A stretch of 64,000 bases of DNA. Origin: Acidimicrobiales bacterium (lineage in GTDB: Bacteria > Actinomycetota > Acidimicrobiia > Acidimicrobiales > JAVJTC01). Where the stretch lies: positions 78,849 to 142,848 of the forward strand of contig JAVJTC010000003.1 in NCBI GenBank assembly GCA_040219085.1. The letters run 5' to 3'. This document shows positions 35,019 through 43,111 of this stretch, one piece after another. The translations under genes and the position numbers were made by a program. How positions within the stretch are numbered: position 1 is the stretch's first letter; every line of letters starts with the position of its first letter. Below the pieces are notes generated by a model that ran no database searches, was not told the origin of the DNA, and saw only the letters and a list, made by a program, of their open reading frames with translations.

Positions 35019-36143
35019 TCACGCGAACAGTGCATCGACGAAGTCGTCGGCGTCGAACTCGACGAGATCGCCGATCCCTTCACCGAGACCCACCAACTTG
35101 ACGGGAATTCCCAACTCCGACTGTACGGCGAAGACGATGCCACCCTTGGCCGATCCGTCCAGCTTTGTGAGTACCACACCCGACACGTCGACCGCATCCG
35201 CGAACTGTCGCGCCTGGACCAAGCCGTTCTGTCCCGTCGTCGCGTCGATGACCAGGAGCACCTCGGCGACGCTGCCCGCACCCTTCTCGGCCACGCGCCG
35301 GACCTTGCTGAGTTCCTCCATCAGGTTCGTGTTCGTGTGCAGACGCCCAGCCGTGTCGGCCATGACGAGCACCGCGCCACGCGCACGGGCGTGATCGATC
35401 GCGTCGAACACGACCGAGCCCGGATCGCCGCCTTCGCTACCGCGGATGAAACCCGCACCTGAGCGTTGCGCCCACATCTCGAGTTGCTCGGCGGCCGCGG
35501 CACGGAAGGTGTCGCCCGCCGCCAGCACCACAGTGCGGCCGTCGACGATCTCGCGGTGCGCGAGCTTGCCGATGGTGGTCGTCTTGCCGACGCCGTTGAC
35601 GCCGACGAACAACCACACCGAAGGCGCCTCGCCGATCGACAGGGACCTGTCGCCGGAGGCCAACTCCGCCTTCATCTCGGCCTTGAGGATGTCGAGGAGT
35701 TCGGCTGACTCGGTGGTCCCCGCCTCGGCGGCTCGTTCCCGGAGACGCTCGATCAGCTGCGACGTCGTGGCCACGCCCACGTCGGCGGAGATCAATGCCT
35801 CCTCGATCTCCTCCCAGGTCTCGTCGTCGATACTGCGCGACAGGATCGACCCGAAGTACCCGCCGATCGCACGGCGGGCCTTACCCAGGCGGTCGAGGAA
35901 GCTCGGAGCGACGAGCTCGTCGACGGGCGGGGCCTCCGGCACGACCGGCTCGTCGACGACGGTGTCGTCGGCGACCGGTCGATCGAGGACCGCCGTGTCG
36001 GAGGCACCGTCGGGGCCCGTCGCCCGACGAGCCGCAGGTGGAGCCGAACCGGCCCCACGGCCGCGATGACGGGTGGCGACGAAGCCGAGGACCCCGACGA
36101 GGACGACGGCCAGGGCTATGAGGATGACCAGCAGAACGACCAT
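35019..36143 (-). CDS. ftsY: Signal recognition particle receptor FtsY
   Basis: FtsY receives SRP-ribosome complexes at the membrane. The 374-residue protein has an N-terminal TM anchor (VVLLVILIALAVVLVGVLGF), an acidic/Pro linker to about residue 85, and the NG domain with GVNGVGKTTTIGKLA, DTAGRLHTNTNLMEEL, TKLDGSAKGGIVF and GLGEGIGDLVEFD. The TM anchor is the usual actinobacterial form. It lies between an HtrA gene and the small basic gene. Confidence 0.97.
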   Translation of the reverse strand: MVVLLVILIALAVVLVGVLGFVATRHRGRGAGSAPPAARRATGPDGASDTAVLDRPVADDTVVDEPVVPEAPPVDELVAPSFLDRLGKARRAIGGYFGSILSRSIDDETWEEIEEALISADVGVATTSQLIERLRERAAEAGTTESAELLDILKAEMKAELASGDRSLSIGEAPSVWLFVGVNGVGKTTTIGKLAHREIVDGRTVVLAAGDTFRAAAAEQLEMWAQRSGAGFIRGSEGGDPGSVVFDAIDHARARGAVLVMADTAGRLHTNTNLMEELSKVRRVAEKGAGSVAEVLLVIDATTGQNGLVQARQFADAVDVSGVVLTKLDGSAKGGIVFAVQSELGIPVKLVGLGEGIGDLVEFDADDFVDALFA

Positions 36144-36188
36144 GATCCGCGGAGCCTACCGGCGGACAGGGGCGCCCCGAAGGGTGAG

Positions 36189-37610
36189 TCAGCCGGTTCC
36201 GAGGGTGGCTGTCAACGTCGTCTCGGCACCATCACGCATGACGACGATCTCGACCGTGTCGCCGGGCACCCGCAGCCGCACCTTGGCGACGAGGTCGTTG
36301 TTCGAGCGCACGTCCTCGCCGTCGAAGGCCACGATCAGGTCACCGATGACGAGGCCGGCTTCGTCGGCGGGCGTACCCGGCTCGACGAGGGTCACCAGCG
36401 CGCCCGGCTGCCCGACCACCGGAGCGGTGATGGTCACACCGAGGAAACCCGACTCGAGCGGCTCACCGGCAACGATCCGGTCGGCGATCAGCCTGGCCGT
36501 ATCCATGGGGATGGCGAAGCCGAGTCCGATGTTCCCCTCACTGCCGTCGGTGCGGATCGAGGTGTTCATCCCGATGACCCGCCCCTCCTTGTCGACCAGG
36601 GCGCCGCCGGAGTTGCCGGGGTTGATGGGCGCGTCGGTCTGGATCATCTCGACCTGCTGCTCGACGCCGTTCAGGTTGTTGCCGACCACCCTGTTCACCG
36701 CGGAGACGATGCCGGCCGTCACCGTCGACTCGAGACCGAACGGGCTGCCGATGGCGACTGCGATCTGACCGACCTCGACCGTGTCCAGACCGGCGAGGAC
36801 GGCCACCGAGAACTCCTCGGTGGCGTCGATCTGCACGACCGCGACATCGGTACGCAGGTCTGCGCCGAGTACCCGGCCTTCGACCCTCACCCCGGACGGG
36901 AGCCTCACCGTCACCGTCTCGGCCGCATCGACCACGTGGGCGTTGGTCATGATGAGCCCCGAGTCGTCGTAGATGATCCCCGAGCCCGTCCCGGTGTTCG
37001 CAACGTCGATCTGGACGACGGTCGGCAACACGGCTGCGGCCGCAGCGGCAGCCGGTTCCTCCGAAGACGGCGAAGACGGCGTGCCCGCACCCGGGGCCGG
37101 CGCCTGAGGTGTGGACGTCCCCGTCCCCGGGTCGTCGGTGGCACCCCCGGCTGCACCCGTGTCGCCGCCAGCGGGGGCGGTCGACGTGTCAACGCCACCC
37201 GAGTCGACCGCCGGGACGACGCTGTCCGAGGAGTTGTCGTCGGCGAGCGTGAAGCCTGCAGCGACCCCCGCAGCCACGAGAAGCGCTCCCACCACCGCCG
37301 CGAGGACGAACCAACGGGCCCGTCGCCGCCCGGTCGCGGCCGGTTGGCCGCGACCGGGCGGTGGGGCCGTCGTCTGCGGGTCCGGGACCGGAGGGGGGGC
37401 ATAGGTCACGGTTGCAGTCGACGGCGGGCGATCCGGCGGCGCGGTGGGAGGGGAGGGATTTCCCCCACCGGTCGCGCTGGATGCCCAGGCCATGTCGCGG
37501 GTCGGTACGTCAGTCGACGTGGTCGGCCCGGCGGGCTGTTCGTGGTCGTCGGCCGGCGGCGTCCGCGGCGGCACGGCCGACCACGGATCGCTGCTGCGCT
37601 CGTCGCTCAC
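36189..37610 (-). CDS. HtrA-type serine protease with PDZ domain (trypsin-like S1C)
   Basis: This is a cell-surface quality-control protease. The 473-residue protein has a cytoplasmic Pro/Thr-rich N-terminus (about 100 residues), one TM helix (WFVLAAVVGALLVAAGVAAGF), a Ser/Gly/Pro linker, and a protease domain with the catalytic triad in TNAHVVD (H), RTDVAVVQID (D) and NPGNSGGALVD (S). A C-terminal PDZ domain follows (LVIGDLIVAFDGEDV). It starts at GTG with GGAG 6 nt upstream. Its gene is next to a two-component system, which may control it. Confidence 0.93.
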   Translation of the reverse strand: MSDERSSDPWSAVPPRTPPADDHEQPAGPTTSTDVPTRDMAWASSATGGGNPSPPTAPPDRPPSTATVTYAPPPVPDPQTTAPPPGRGQPAATGRRRARWFVLAAVVGALLVAAGVAAGFTLADDNSSDSVVPAVDSGGVDTSTAPAGGDTGAAGGATDDPGTGTSTPQAPAPGAGTPSSPSSEEPAAAAAAAVLPTVVQIDVANTGTGSGIIYDDSGLIMTNAHVVDAAETVTVRLPSGVRVEGRVLGADLRTDVAVVQIDATEEFSVAVLAGLDTVEVGQIAVAIGSPFGLESTVTAGIVSAVNRVVGNNLNGVEQQVEMIQTDAPINPGNSGGALVDKEGRVIGMNTSIRTDGSEGNIGLGFAIPMDTARLIADRIVAGEPLESGFLGVTITAPVVGQPGALVTLVEPGTPADEAGLVIGDLIVAFDGEDVRSNNDLVAKVRLRVPGDTVEIVVMRDGAETTLTATLGTG

Positions 37611-37774
37611 TGGTGGCTCCTCGATGCATGGCGGGGGTCTGTTCGGACTCGAACGTACGAGTGACGACCGAAAGAAGCCGTAAGCCCGTTCGTTGTTCCC
37701 GCTCCCGCCTGATCGGCAGGTCGCGGCGCGACTTCAACGGCGACAGGACACGTCGGCAGAAGGCCCTGGGTGCC

Positions 37775-39103
37775 TCAGGGACGGGCGAGGGGGATCTCGA
37801 CCGTGTCGACACCAGGATCTGCGGGCATCAGCGCAGGCAACCAGATCGTGAAGGTCGACCCTCTCCCCACCTCACTCGTCAGACGCACCTCTCCCCGATG
37901 GGCCTCCGCCGTCTGCCGGACGATCGCGAGCCCCAGACCTGCACCGTCCGCAGAGCGGTTGGGTCCACGCTCGAATCGCTGGAACACACGCTCGACGTCT
38001 TCGGGCGCGATGCCCGGGCCCTCGTCGGAGACCGCAAGCCACACCCAGCCCTGCTCGAGGCCCGCCGCGATCCGGACCGCCGAACCCCGCGGTGCGACCC
38101 GCACGGCGTTCGCGAGGAGGTTGGCGAGTGCCTGACGCAGCGAGTCCGGGTCACCGATGACCCACAGGGCGCTCGGCGCCGCCGTCGCGATCTCGACGCC
38201 CGCGGTGTCCGCCGAACCCGAGAACTCCTCGGCCATGTCATTGACCAGCCGGGCGATCTCGACCGGTTCGCTACGCAGCGCCACGTTCTGGTGGCGGCCG
38301 TAGGCGAGCAGGTCGTCGACGACGCGCGAGATCCGCTCGATCGACCGTCCGACCAGGTCTGCGGTCTGCCGGTAGTCCTCGACCGTCGCATTCGGATCGC
38401 TGGAGGTGACGTCGAGGTTCGTCCTGATCACGGCGAGCGGGTTGCGCAACTCGTGACTCGCCTCCTGGATGAAGCGTTGCTGGGTCCGGAACGCGTCGTC
38501 GAGACGGTCCAGCATCTCGTCGAACGTGTCAGCCAACTGCCGCAGCTCGTCGTCGGGCCCGTCCAGGCTGATACGACGCGACAGATCGGTCGCCTGGATC
38601 TCCCGGGCCACACCGGTGATACGGCCGATCGGGCGCAACACCCGTCCCGCGACCACCCAACCCACCACGAGGCTCGCGAAGAAGAGCGCTATGAGCGCGC
38701 CCAGCGAGTACGTCTGGAGCTGCTCGAGAGCCCGTTCGTTCGCGAGCTGTTCGACGTCGAGGATCGCGAGGCGTACCTCGTCCTGGACGATGACCGAACG
38801 GCCCTGGACGAAGCTGCGCAGCGGGACCACGTACTCCTGGGACACGGGCTGGTCGTCGAGGGAACGGGCCAGGCCCCAGTACACGCCGCCGACGACGATG
38901 GCGGCGAGGCCGAACAGGACCAGTGAATAGACCAGGGTCAACCTGAACCGGATCGAACCCATCCAGGCCGGCATCCGCCGCCCGACCCGGCCGAGGCGCC
39001 CGACCGAGAGCTCGGGAGGTGCCGGCGCATCGGGAGGGACACGCATGGCAGCCGGCGGCGCGTCTCCGTCCGCCGGCCGCTCCGACCGACCCCGATCAGT
39101 CAC
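37775..39103 (-). CDS. Sensor histidine kinase with HAMP domain
   Basis: The 442-residue kinase has two TM segments (FRLTLVYSLVLFGLAAIVVGGVYW and LGALIALFFASLVVGWVVAG) around a sensor domain of about 75 residues, then HAMP, HisKA (ASHELRNPLAVIR) and HATPase (NLLANAVRVAP, DEGPGIAPED, GAGLGLAIVR). The GTG at 39103 lies in GTGACTGA, overlapping the regulator stop by 8 nt. A longer ATG start at 39139 and a shorter one at 39046 are possible. The signal is unknown. Confidence 0.93.
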   Translation of the reverse strand: MTDRGRSERPADGDAPPAAMRVPPDAPAPPELSVGRLGRVGRRMPAWMGSIRFRLTLVYSLVLFGLAAIVVGGVYWGLARSLDDQPVSQEYVVPLRSFVQGRSVIVQDEVRLAILDVEQLANERALEQLQTYSLGALIALFFASLVVGWVVAGRVLRPIGRITGVAREIQATDLSRRISLDGPDDELRQLADTFDEMLDRLDDAFRTQQRFIQEASHELRNPLAVIRTNLDVTSSDPNATVEDYRQTADLVGRSIERISRVVDDLLAYGRHQNVALRSEPVEIARLVNDMAEEFSGSADTAGVEIATAAPSALWVIGDPDSLRQALANLLANAVRVAPRGSAVRIAAGLEQGWVWLAVSDEGPGIAPEDVERVFQRFERGPNRSADGAGLGLAIVRQTAEAHRGEVRLTSEVGRGSTFTIWLPALMPADPGVDTVEIPLARP

Positions 39104-39815
39104 CGTCGCCGTCCACGACCCCGACGGCCGGTTCGGCATCCACGAGGCGATAGCCCTGCCCGATCACCGTCTCGATCGGCGGTGCCTCCTCATCGGCCTC
39201 GGTGAGCTTGCGCCGCAGCGTGCCGACCGTCACCCGCACGGTGTTGGTGAAGGGGTCGGCGTGTTCGTCCCAGACGTGTTCGAGGAGCTCCTCCTGGGAG
39301 ATCACCCGTCCGGGTGAGCTCATGAAGTAGCGCAGGAGCGCGAACTCCTTCGCGGTGAGCGCGATCTCGTTGCCTGCACGCCTGACCTCATGGGTCGCGG
39401 TGTCGAGTGAGATGTCGCCGACGACGAGCACCGCTCCCGAGGCGCCGGCATCGCGCCGCAACAGTGTGCGGATGCGGGCCGACAACTCCGGGAAGGCGAA
39501 GGGCTTCACGAGATAGTCGTCAGCGCCGTCGTCGAGTCCGGCGACGCGTTCATCGAGCTCATCGCGTGCCGTCAGGAACAAGATGCGGGGGTTCTCACCG
39601 TGGGGCGGTTCCGAGCGCAGCCGCCGGCACACCTCGCGGCCGTCCATGTACGGCATGGTCACGTCGAGGCATATGAGATCGTAGGGAACGAGGCGTGCCT
39701 TCTCGAGAGCCTCCCGGCCGTCGTGGGCGACGTCCACGGCGTAGCCGTCACGGCGCAGACCCCGGGCGATGGCTTCGGTGAGCTCGCGTTCGTCGTCGAC
39801 GACGAGCAGGCGCAT
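39096..39815 (-). CDS. OmpR-family response regulator
   Basis: The 239-residue regulator has a receiver domain (LLVVDDERELTEAIARGL, phospho-Asp in LICLDVTMPYMDG, Lys in DYLVKPF) and a winged-helix DNA-binding domain (ISQEELLEHVWDEHADPFTNTVRVTVGTLRRKL). It is paired with the overlapping kinase and divergent from the moxR operon across 148 nt. Autoregulation or control of moxR or htrA is plausible but not shown. Confidence 0.95.
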   Translation of the reverse strand: MRLLVVDDERELTEAIARGLRRDGYAVDVAHDGREALEKARLVPYDLICLDVTMPYMDGREVCRRLRSEPPHGENPRILFLTARDELDERVAGLDDGADDYLVKPFAFPELSARIRTLLRRDAGASGAVLVVGDISLDTATHEVRRAGNEIALTAKEFALLRYFMSSPGRVISQEELLEHVWDEHADPFTNTVRVTVGTLRRKLTEADEEAPPIETVIGQGYRLVDAEPAVGVVDGDGD

Positions 39816-39963
39816 GGTCCGACGGTAGCGGCCGGCACCCCACCGTTGGCGGCGCCCGGCCGCCGTCCGGCGGGCCCGGCACAGCTTTACAGTGAGTTTC
39901 GCGCCATCGTGGTGCCCTGCGGTGCGTGCCCTACCGCGACCCCCGAACGACGTGAGGAACGAA
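39816..39963. other. Divergent intergenic region, regulator/moxR
   Basis: These 148 nt must hold promoters for both units. On the plus strand TTTACAGT near 39893-39900 is the only AT-rich stretch and could be a -10. I see no clear direct repeat of OmpR type. Confidence 0.4.
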
Positions 39964-41172
39964 GTGACCGAAGGTCCCGACACGAGCCGCTCCGACGACA
40001 CGTGGGGGGCCACGACCGGCGAGATCCCCGTCGTCGCCGCCGACTCGCCGGAGCTACCGCCACCGGCCACGGCCACGCTGCCTCCGCCACCCCCGATGCC
40101 GCCCGCCGGGACCCCTCCCCCGCCCGCATCCTCCGATGAGCAGGCTGGTTCGTCGCGGGTGCCCCTGTCCGGCTCAGCGGAGGGGAGCCCCCTGGAGCAG
40201 ACCCTCTTCGAGGTGAAACAGGTCATCGTCGGCCAGGGGCGAATGGTGGAACGGCTCCTCGTCTCGCTCCTCGCCGGTGGTCACTGCCTGCTGGAGGGCG
40301 CTCCCGGCCTCGCGAAGACCCTCGCCGTGGAGACCCTCTCCGACGTCGTCGGTGGCAGCTTCCGACGGATCCAGTTCACGCCGGACCTCCTGCCTGCGGA
40401 CATCATGGGGACCCGGATCTACCGGGCGTCGACCGAGAGCTTCGACATCGAGCTCGGGCCGGTCATGGCCAACTTCGTGCTCGCCGACGAGATCAACCGC
40501 GCCCCGGCGAAGGTCCAGTCCGCACTGCTCGAGATCATGGCCGAGCGTCAGGTCTCCATCGGCGGACAGACGTTCCCGGCTCCGGACCCCTTCCTCGTCC
40601 TGGCGACACAGAATCCGATCGAATCCGAGGGGGTCTACCCACTTCCGGAGGCCCAACGTGACCGTTTCCTCATGAAGATCGTCGTCGACCACCCCTCCGC
40701 CGCCGAGGAGGTCGAGATCGTGAACCGCATGGGGGTCAGCCCTCCGGTCCCACGACAGATGCTGAGCCTCGAGCAGCTGATCGGACTGCAGACCGAGGCG
40801 CGGCGGGTGTACGTCGACCGCGGCGTCGTCCACTACGCGGTGTCACTGACGATGGCGACCCGCAAGCCGGCGGACTTCGGCCTCCCCGAACTCGACGAGC
40901 TGATCGCCTACGGGGCGAGTCCGCGCGCAAGCCTGGGCCTCGTGGCGGCAGCGCGCGCGCTGGCTCTACTGCGGGGCCGGACATACGCACTCCCCCAGGA
41001 CGTGTTCGACGTCGCACCGGAGATCCTGCGCCATCGCGTCGTCCTGTCCTACGAGGCCCTCGCCCGTGACCTCGTGGCGGACCAGATCGTCGTGAGGATC
41101 CTCTCGACGGTGCCCGCCCCGCGCATCGCCCCTTCCCAGGACCCGGCGATCCAGCGGGCGAGCACCTTCTAG
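39964..41172 (+). CDS. MoxR-type AAA ATPase
   Basis: MoxR ATPases act as chaperones for maturation of protein complexes. The 402-residue protein has a Pro/Ala-rich N-terminus of about 75 residues. It has Walker A GAPGLAKT, Walker B NFVLADEINRAPAKVQSALLE, the sensor region LATQNPIESEGVYPLPEAQRDRFLMKI, and a lid domain. The GTG at 39964 is preceded by GAGG and fits; an upstream in-frame start at 39892 adds a poor sequence. It is the first of three overlapping or adjacent genes (moxR-DUF58-VWA), the classical partner set. Confidence 0.93.
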   Translation: MTEGPDTSRSDDTWGATTGEIPVVAADSPELPPPATATLPPPPPMPPAGTPPPPASSDEQAGSSRVPLSGSAEGSPLEQTLFEVKQVIVGQGRMVERLLVSLLAGGHCLLEGAPGLAKTLAVETLSDVVGGSFRRIQFTPDLLPADIMGTRIYRASTESFDIELGPVMANFVLADEINRAPAKVQSALLEIMAERQVSIGGQTFPAPDPFLVLATQNPIESEGVYPLPEAQRDRFLMKIVVDHPSAAEEVEIVNRMGVSPPVPRQMLSLEQLIGLQTEARRVYVDRGVVHYAVSLTMATRKPADFGLPELDELIAYGASPRASLGLVAAARALALLRGRTYALPQDVFDVAPEILRHRVVLSYEALARDLVADQIVVRILSTVPAPRIAPSQDPAIQRASTF

Positions 41173-42144
41173 ATGGGCCCTGACAGCGACGGGTCCGACC
41201 CACTGCGCGCGGCCGAGACGGACGAGGCGCGTACGGCGAGGCTGCTACGCACCCTGGAGCTCGACGTGCGGCGCCGCCTCGACGGCCTGCTGCACGGCGA
41301 CTACCGCGGGCTCGTGTCGGGCCACGGGTCCGAGCTCGGCGAGACCCGCCTCTACACCCCCAGCGACGACGTCCGCCGCATCGACTGGAACGTCACCGCA
41401 CGCACCCAGCAGGTCCACGTCCGCGAGACGGTCGCCGACCGTGAACTCGAGACACGCGTCGTCGTCGACCTCTCGCCCAGCGTCGCCTTCGGCACCGCCA
41501 TCCACACCAAGCGCGACCTGATCATCGCCGCCACTGCCGCGATCGCCCATCTCACGGCGCGGACCGGCAACCGTTTCGGAGCGGAGGTCATCACCGCCGA
41601 CGGTGGCTGGTCCTGGCCGCCGCGCCAGGGCCGCGTCGGCGTACAGGCCCTCCTGCACCGCCTGGTGACGACACCGGTCACCGACGGAGGTCGCGCCGCG
41701 CTCGGACCGGCGATGGCCCATACCGCCCGTGGCCACCACCGGCGCGGCCTGGCCGTCGTGATCTCGGACTTCCTCGCCGAGGAGGGTTGGGAACGGTCAC
41801 TGCGAAGGGTCACCGCCCGCCACGAGACGCTGTGCATCGAGGTCGTCGATCCCCGTGAGCTCGAACTGCCCGACGTCGGACTGCTGACCCTCGCCGACCC
41901 CGAGTCCGGAGCCGTCCGCGAGATCGACACCCGTTCACGCAAGCTGCGGCGACGCTACGCACAGGCTGCTGCCGACCAGCGCCAGGCCATCGCGTCGGCG
42001 ATCCGCTGGGCCGGAGCCGACCACCTGGTGCTGCGCACCGACCGGGACTGGCTGCTCGACGTCGCCCGTTTCGTCGACGTCAGACGCCGCCGCAACGGCC
42101 ACGCCGGGGCCGCCGCCGCTGCCGCAGGGGTGACGTCGCCGTGA
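41173..42144 (+). CDS. DUF58 domain protein
   Basis: The 323-residue protein is of the DUF58 family that accompanies MoxR ATPases and has a VWA-like fold. The signature is GLVSGHGSELGETRLYTPSDDVRRIDWNVTAR, then RVVVDLSPSVAFGT and GLAVVISDFL. It starts directly after the moxR stop. No TM is seen in its N-terminus, so it may be soluble. It ends in a basic, Ala-rich tail and overlaps the next gene by 4 nt. Confidence 0.9.
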   Translation: MGPDSDGSDPLRAAETDEARTARLLRTLELDVRRRLDGLLHGDYRGLVSGHGSELGETRLYTPSDDVRRIDWNVTARTQQVHVRETVADRELETRVVVDLSPSVAFGTAIHTKRDLIIAATAAIAHLTARTGNRFGAEVITADGGWSWPPRQGRVGVQALLHRLVTTPVTDGGRAALGPAMAHTARGHHRRGLAVVISDFLAEEGWERSLRRVTARHETLCIEVVDPRELELPDVGLLTLADPESGAVREIDTRSRKLRRRYAQAAADQRQAIASAIRWAGADHLVLRTDRDWLLDVARFVDVRRRRNGHAGAAAAAAGVTSP

Positions 42145-43091
42145 CGTTCCTCGCCGCCGGCCGCCTGTGGTGGCTCCTCCTCGTAGCGGCATTCATCGTC
42201 GCCTACGTACTCATGCAGTTTCGCCGCAAGGCCTACGCGGTCCGGTTCACCAATGTCGAACTCCTCGACTCGGTCGCACCCAGGCGCCCGTCGTGGCGAC
42301 GCCACGTGCCCGCCGCGCTGATGACACTGGCGGCGATAGGCCTCGTCGGCGCCCTCGCCGCACCGGCGCGCAGCACCGAGGTGCCGAGGGAACGAGCGAC
42401 CATCGTCCTCGCCATCGACACCTCTCTGTCGATGGAGGCCGACGACGTCCGCCCGTCGCGGATCGAGGCCGCCAAGACCGCCGCGGTCGAGTTCATCAGG
42501 GAGCTTCCCGAAGAGATCAACCTCGGGATCGTGAGTTTCAACGGCGTCGCCGTGGTACGCGTCGCACCGACGACCGACCGCCAGAGCGCGATCGTCGCTG
42601 TCGAGGCCCTCGAACTCGACGAGGCCACGGCGATCGGCGAGGCGATCTTCGCGTCGCTGCAGGCCCTGGACTCGGTGCCACCCGACGAGACCGGGTCCGC
42701 TCCCCCCGCGCGCATCGTGGTCATGTCCGACGGCGAGACCACCGCGGGACGTGCCGACGAGATCGCCGTAGAAGCGGCTCTGCAGGCGGCGATCCCGGTG
42801 TCGACCATCGCGTTCGGCACCGACGCCGGCGCCATCTCGCTGCCGGACCAACCCTTCGTGCCCGTGCCGGTGAACGAAGCGGCGCTCCTGTCGATCGCCC
42901 AGGGCACCGGCGGGCAGTTCTTCGCCGCTGCAAGCGCCGCGGAACTCGCCGACGTGTATCGCGACATCGGGAGCTCGGTGGGCTTCGTCGAGGTCGAGAG
43001 CGACGTCACCGAGTGGTTCGTCGGGGGATCACTCCTCGTCCTGGCTCTGGCCGCAGCGACGTCGCTCGCCTGGTTCTCACGGTTCCCCTGA
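42141..43091 (+). CDS. VWA domain membrane protein
   Basis: The 316-residue protein has two N-terminal hydrophobic segments, a VWA domain with the MIDAS motif DTSLSMEADD and a later VMSDGETT, and a C-terminal TM (SLLVLALAAATSLAWF). It is likely the MoxR substrate partner at the membrane. It starts by a GTGA overlap with the DUF58 gene. It ends 20 nt from the convergent smc gene. The BatB/BatC-type genes found in other bacteria are absent. Confidence 0.9.
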   Translation: MTFLAAGRLWWLLLVAAFIVAYVLMQFRRKAYAVRFTNVELLDSVAPRRPSWRRHVPAALMTLAAIGLVGALAAPARSTEVPRERATIVLAIDTSLSMEADDVRPSRIEAAKTAAVEFIRELPEEINLGIVSFNGVAVVRVAPTTDRQSAIVAVEALELDEATAIGEAIFASLQALDSVPPDETGSAPPARIVVMSDGETTAGRADEIAVEAALQAAIPVSTIAFGTDAGAISLPDQPFVPVPVNEAALLSIAQGTGGQFFAAASAAELADVYRDIGSSVGFVEVESDVTEWFVGGSLLVLALAAATSLAWFSRFP

Positions 43092-43111
43092 AGTCTCGAC
43101 CGGTCAGCGGC

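Noticed and set aside
37640..37680. LexA-like box TCGAACGTACGAGT before the HtrA gene
   Set aside because: Only one half matches TCGAAC-N4-GTTCGA; the other reads GAGTGA, so it does not fit.
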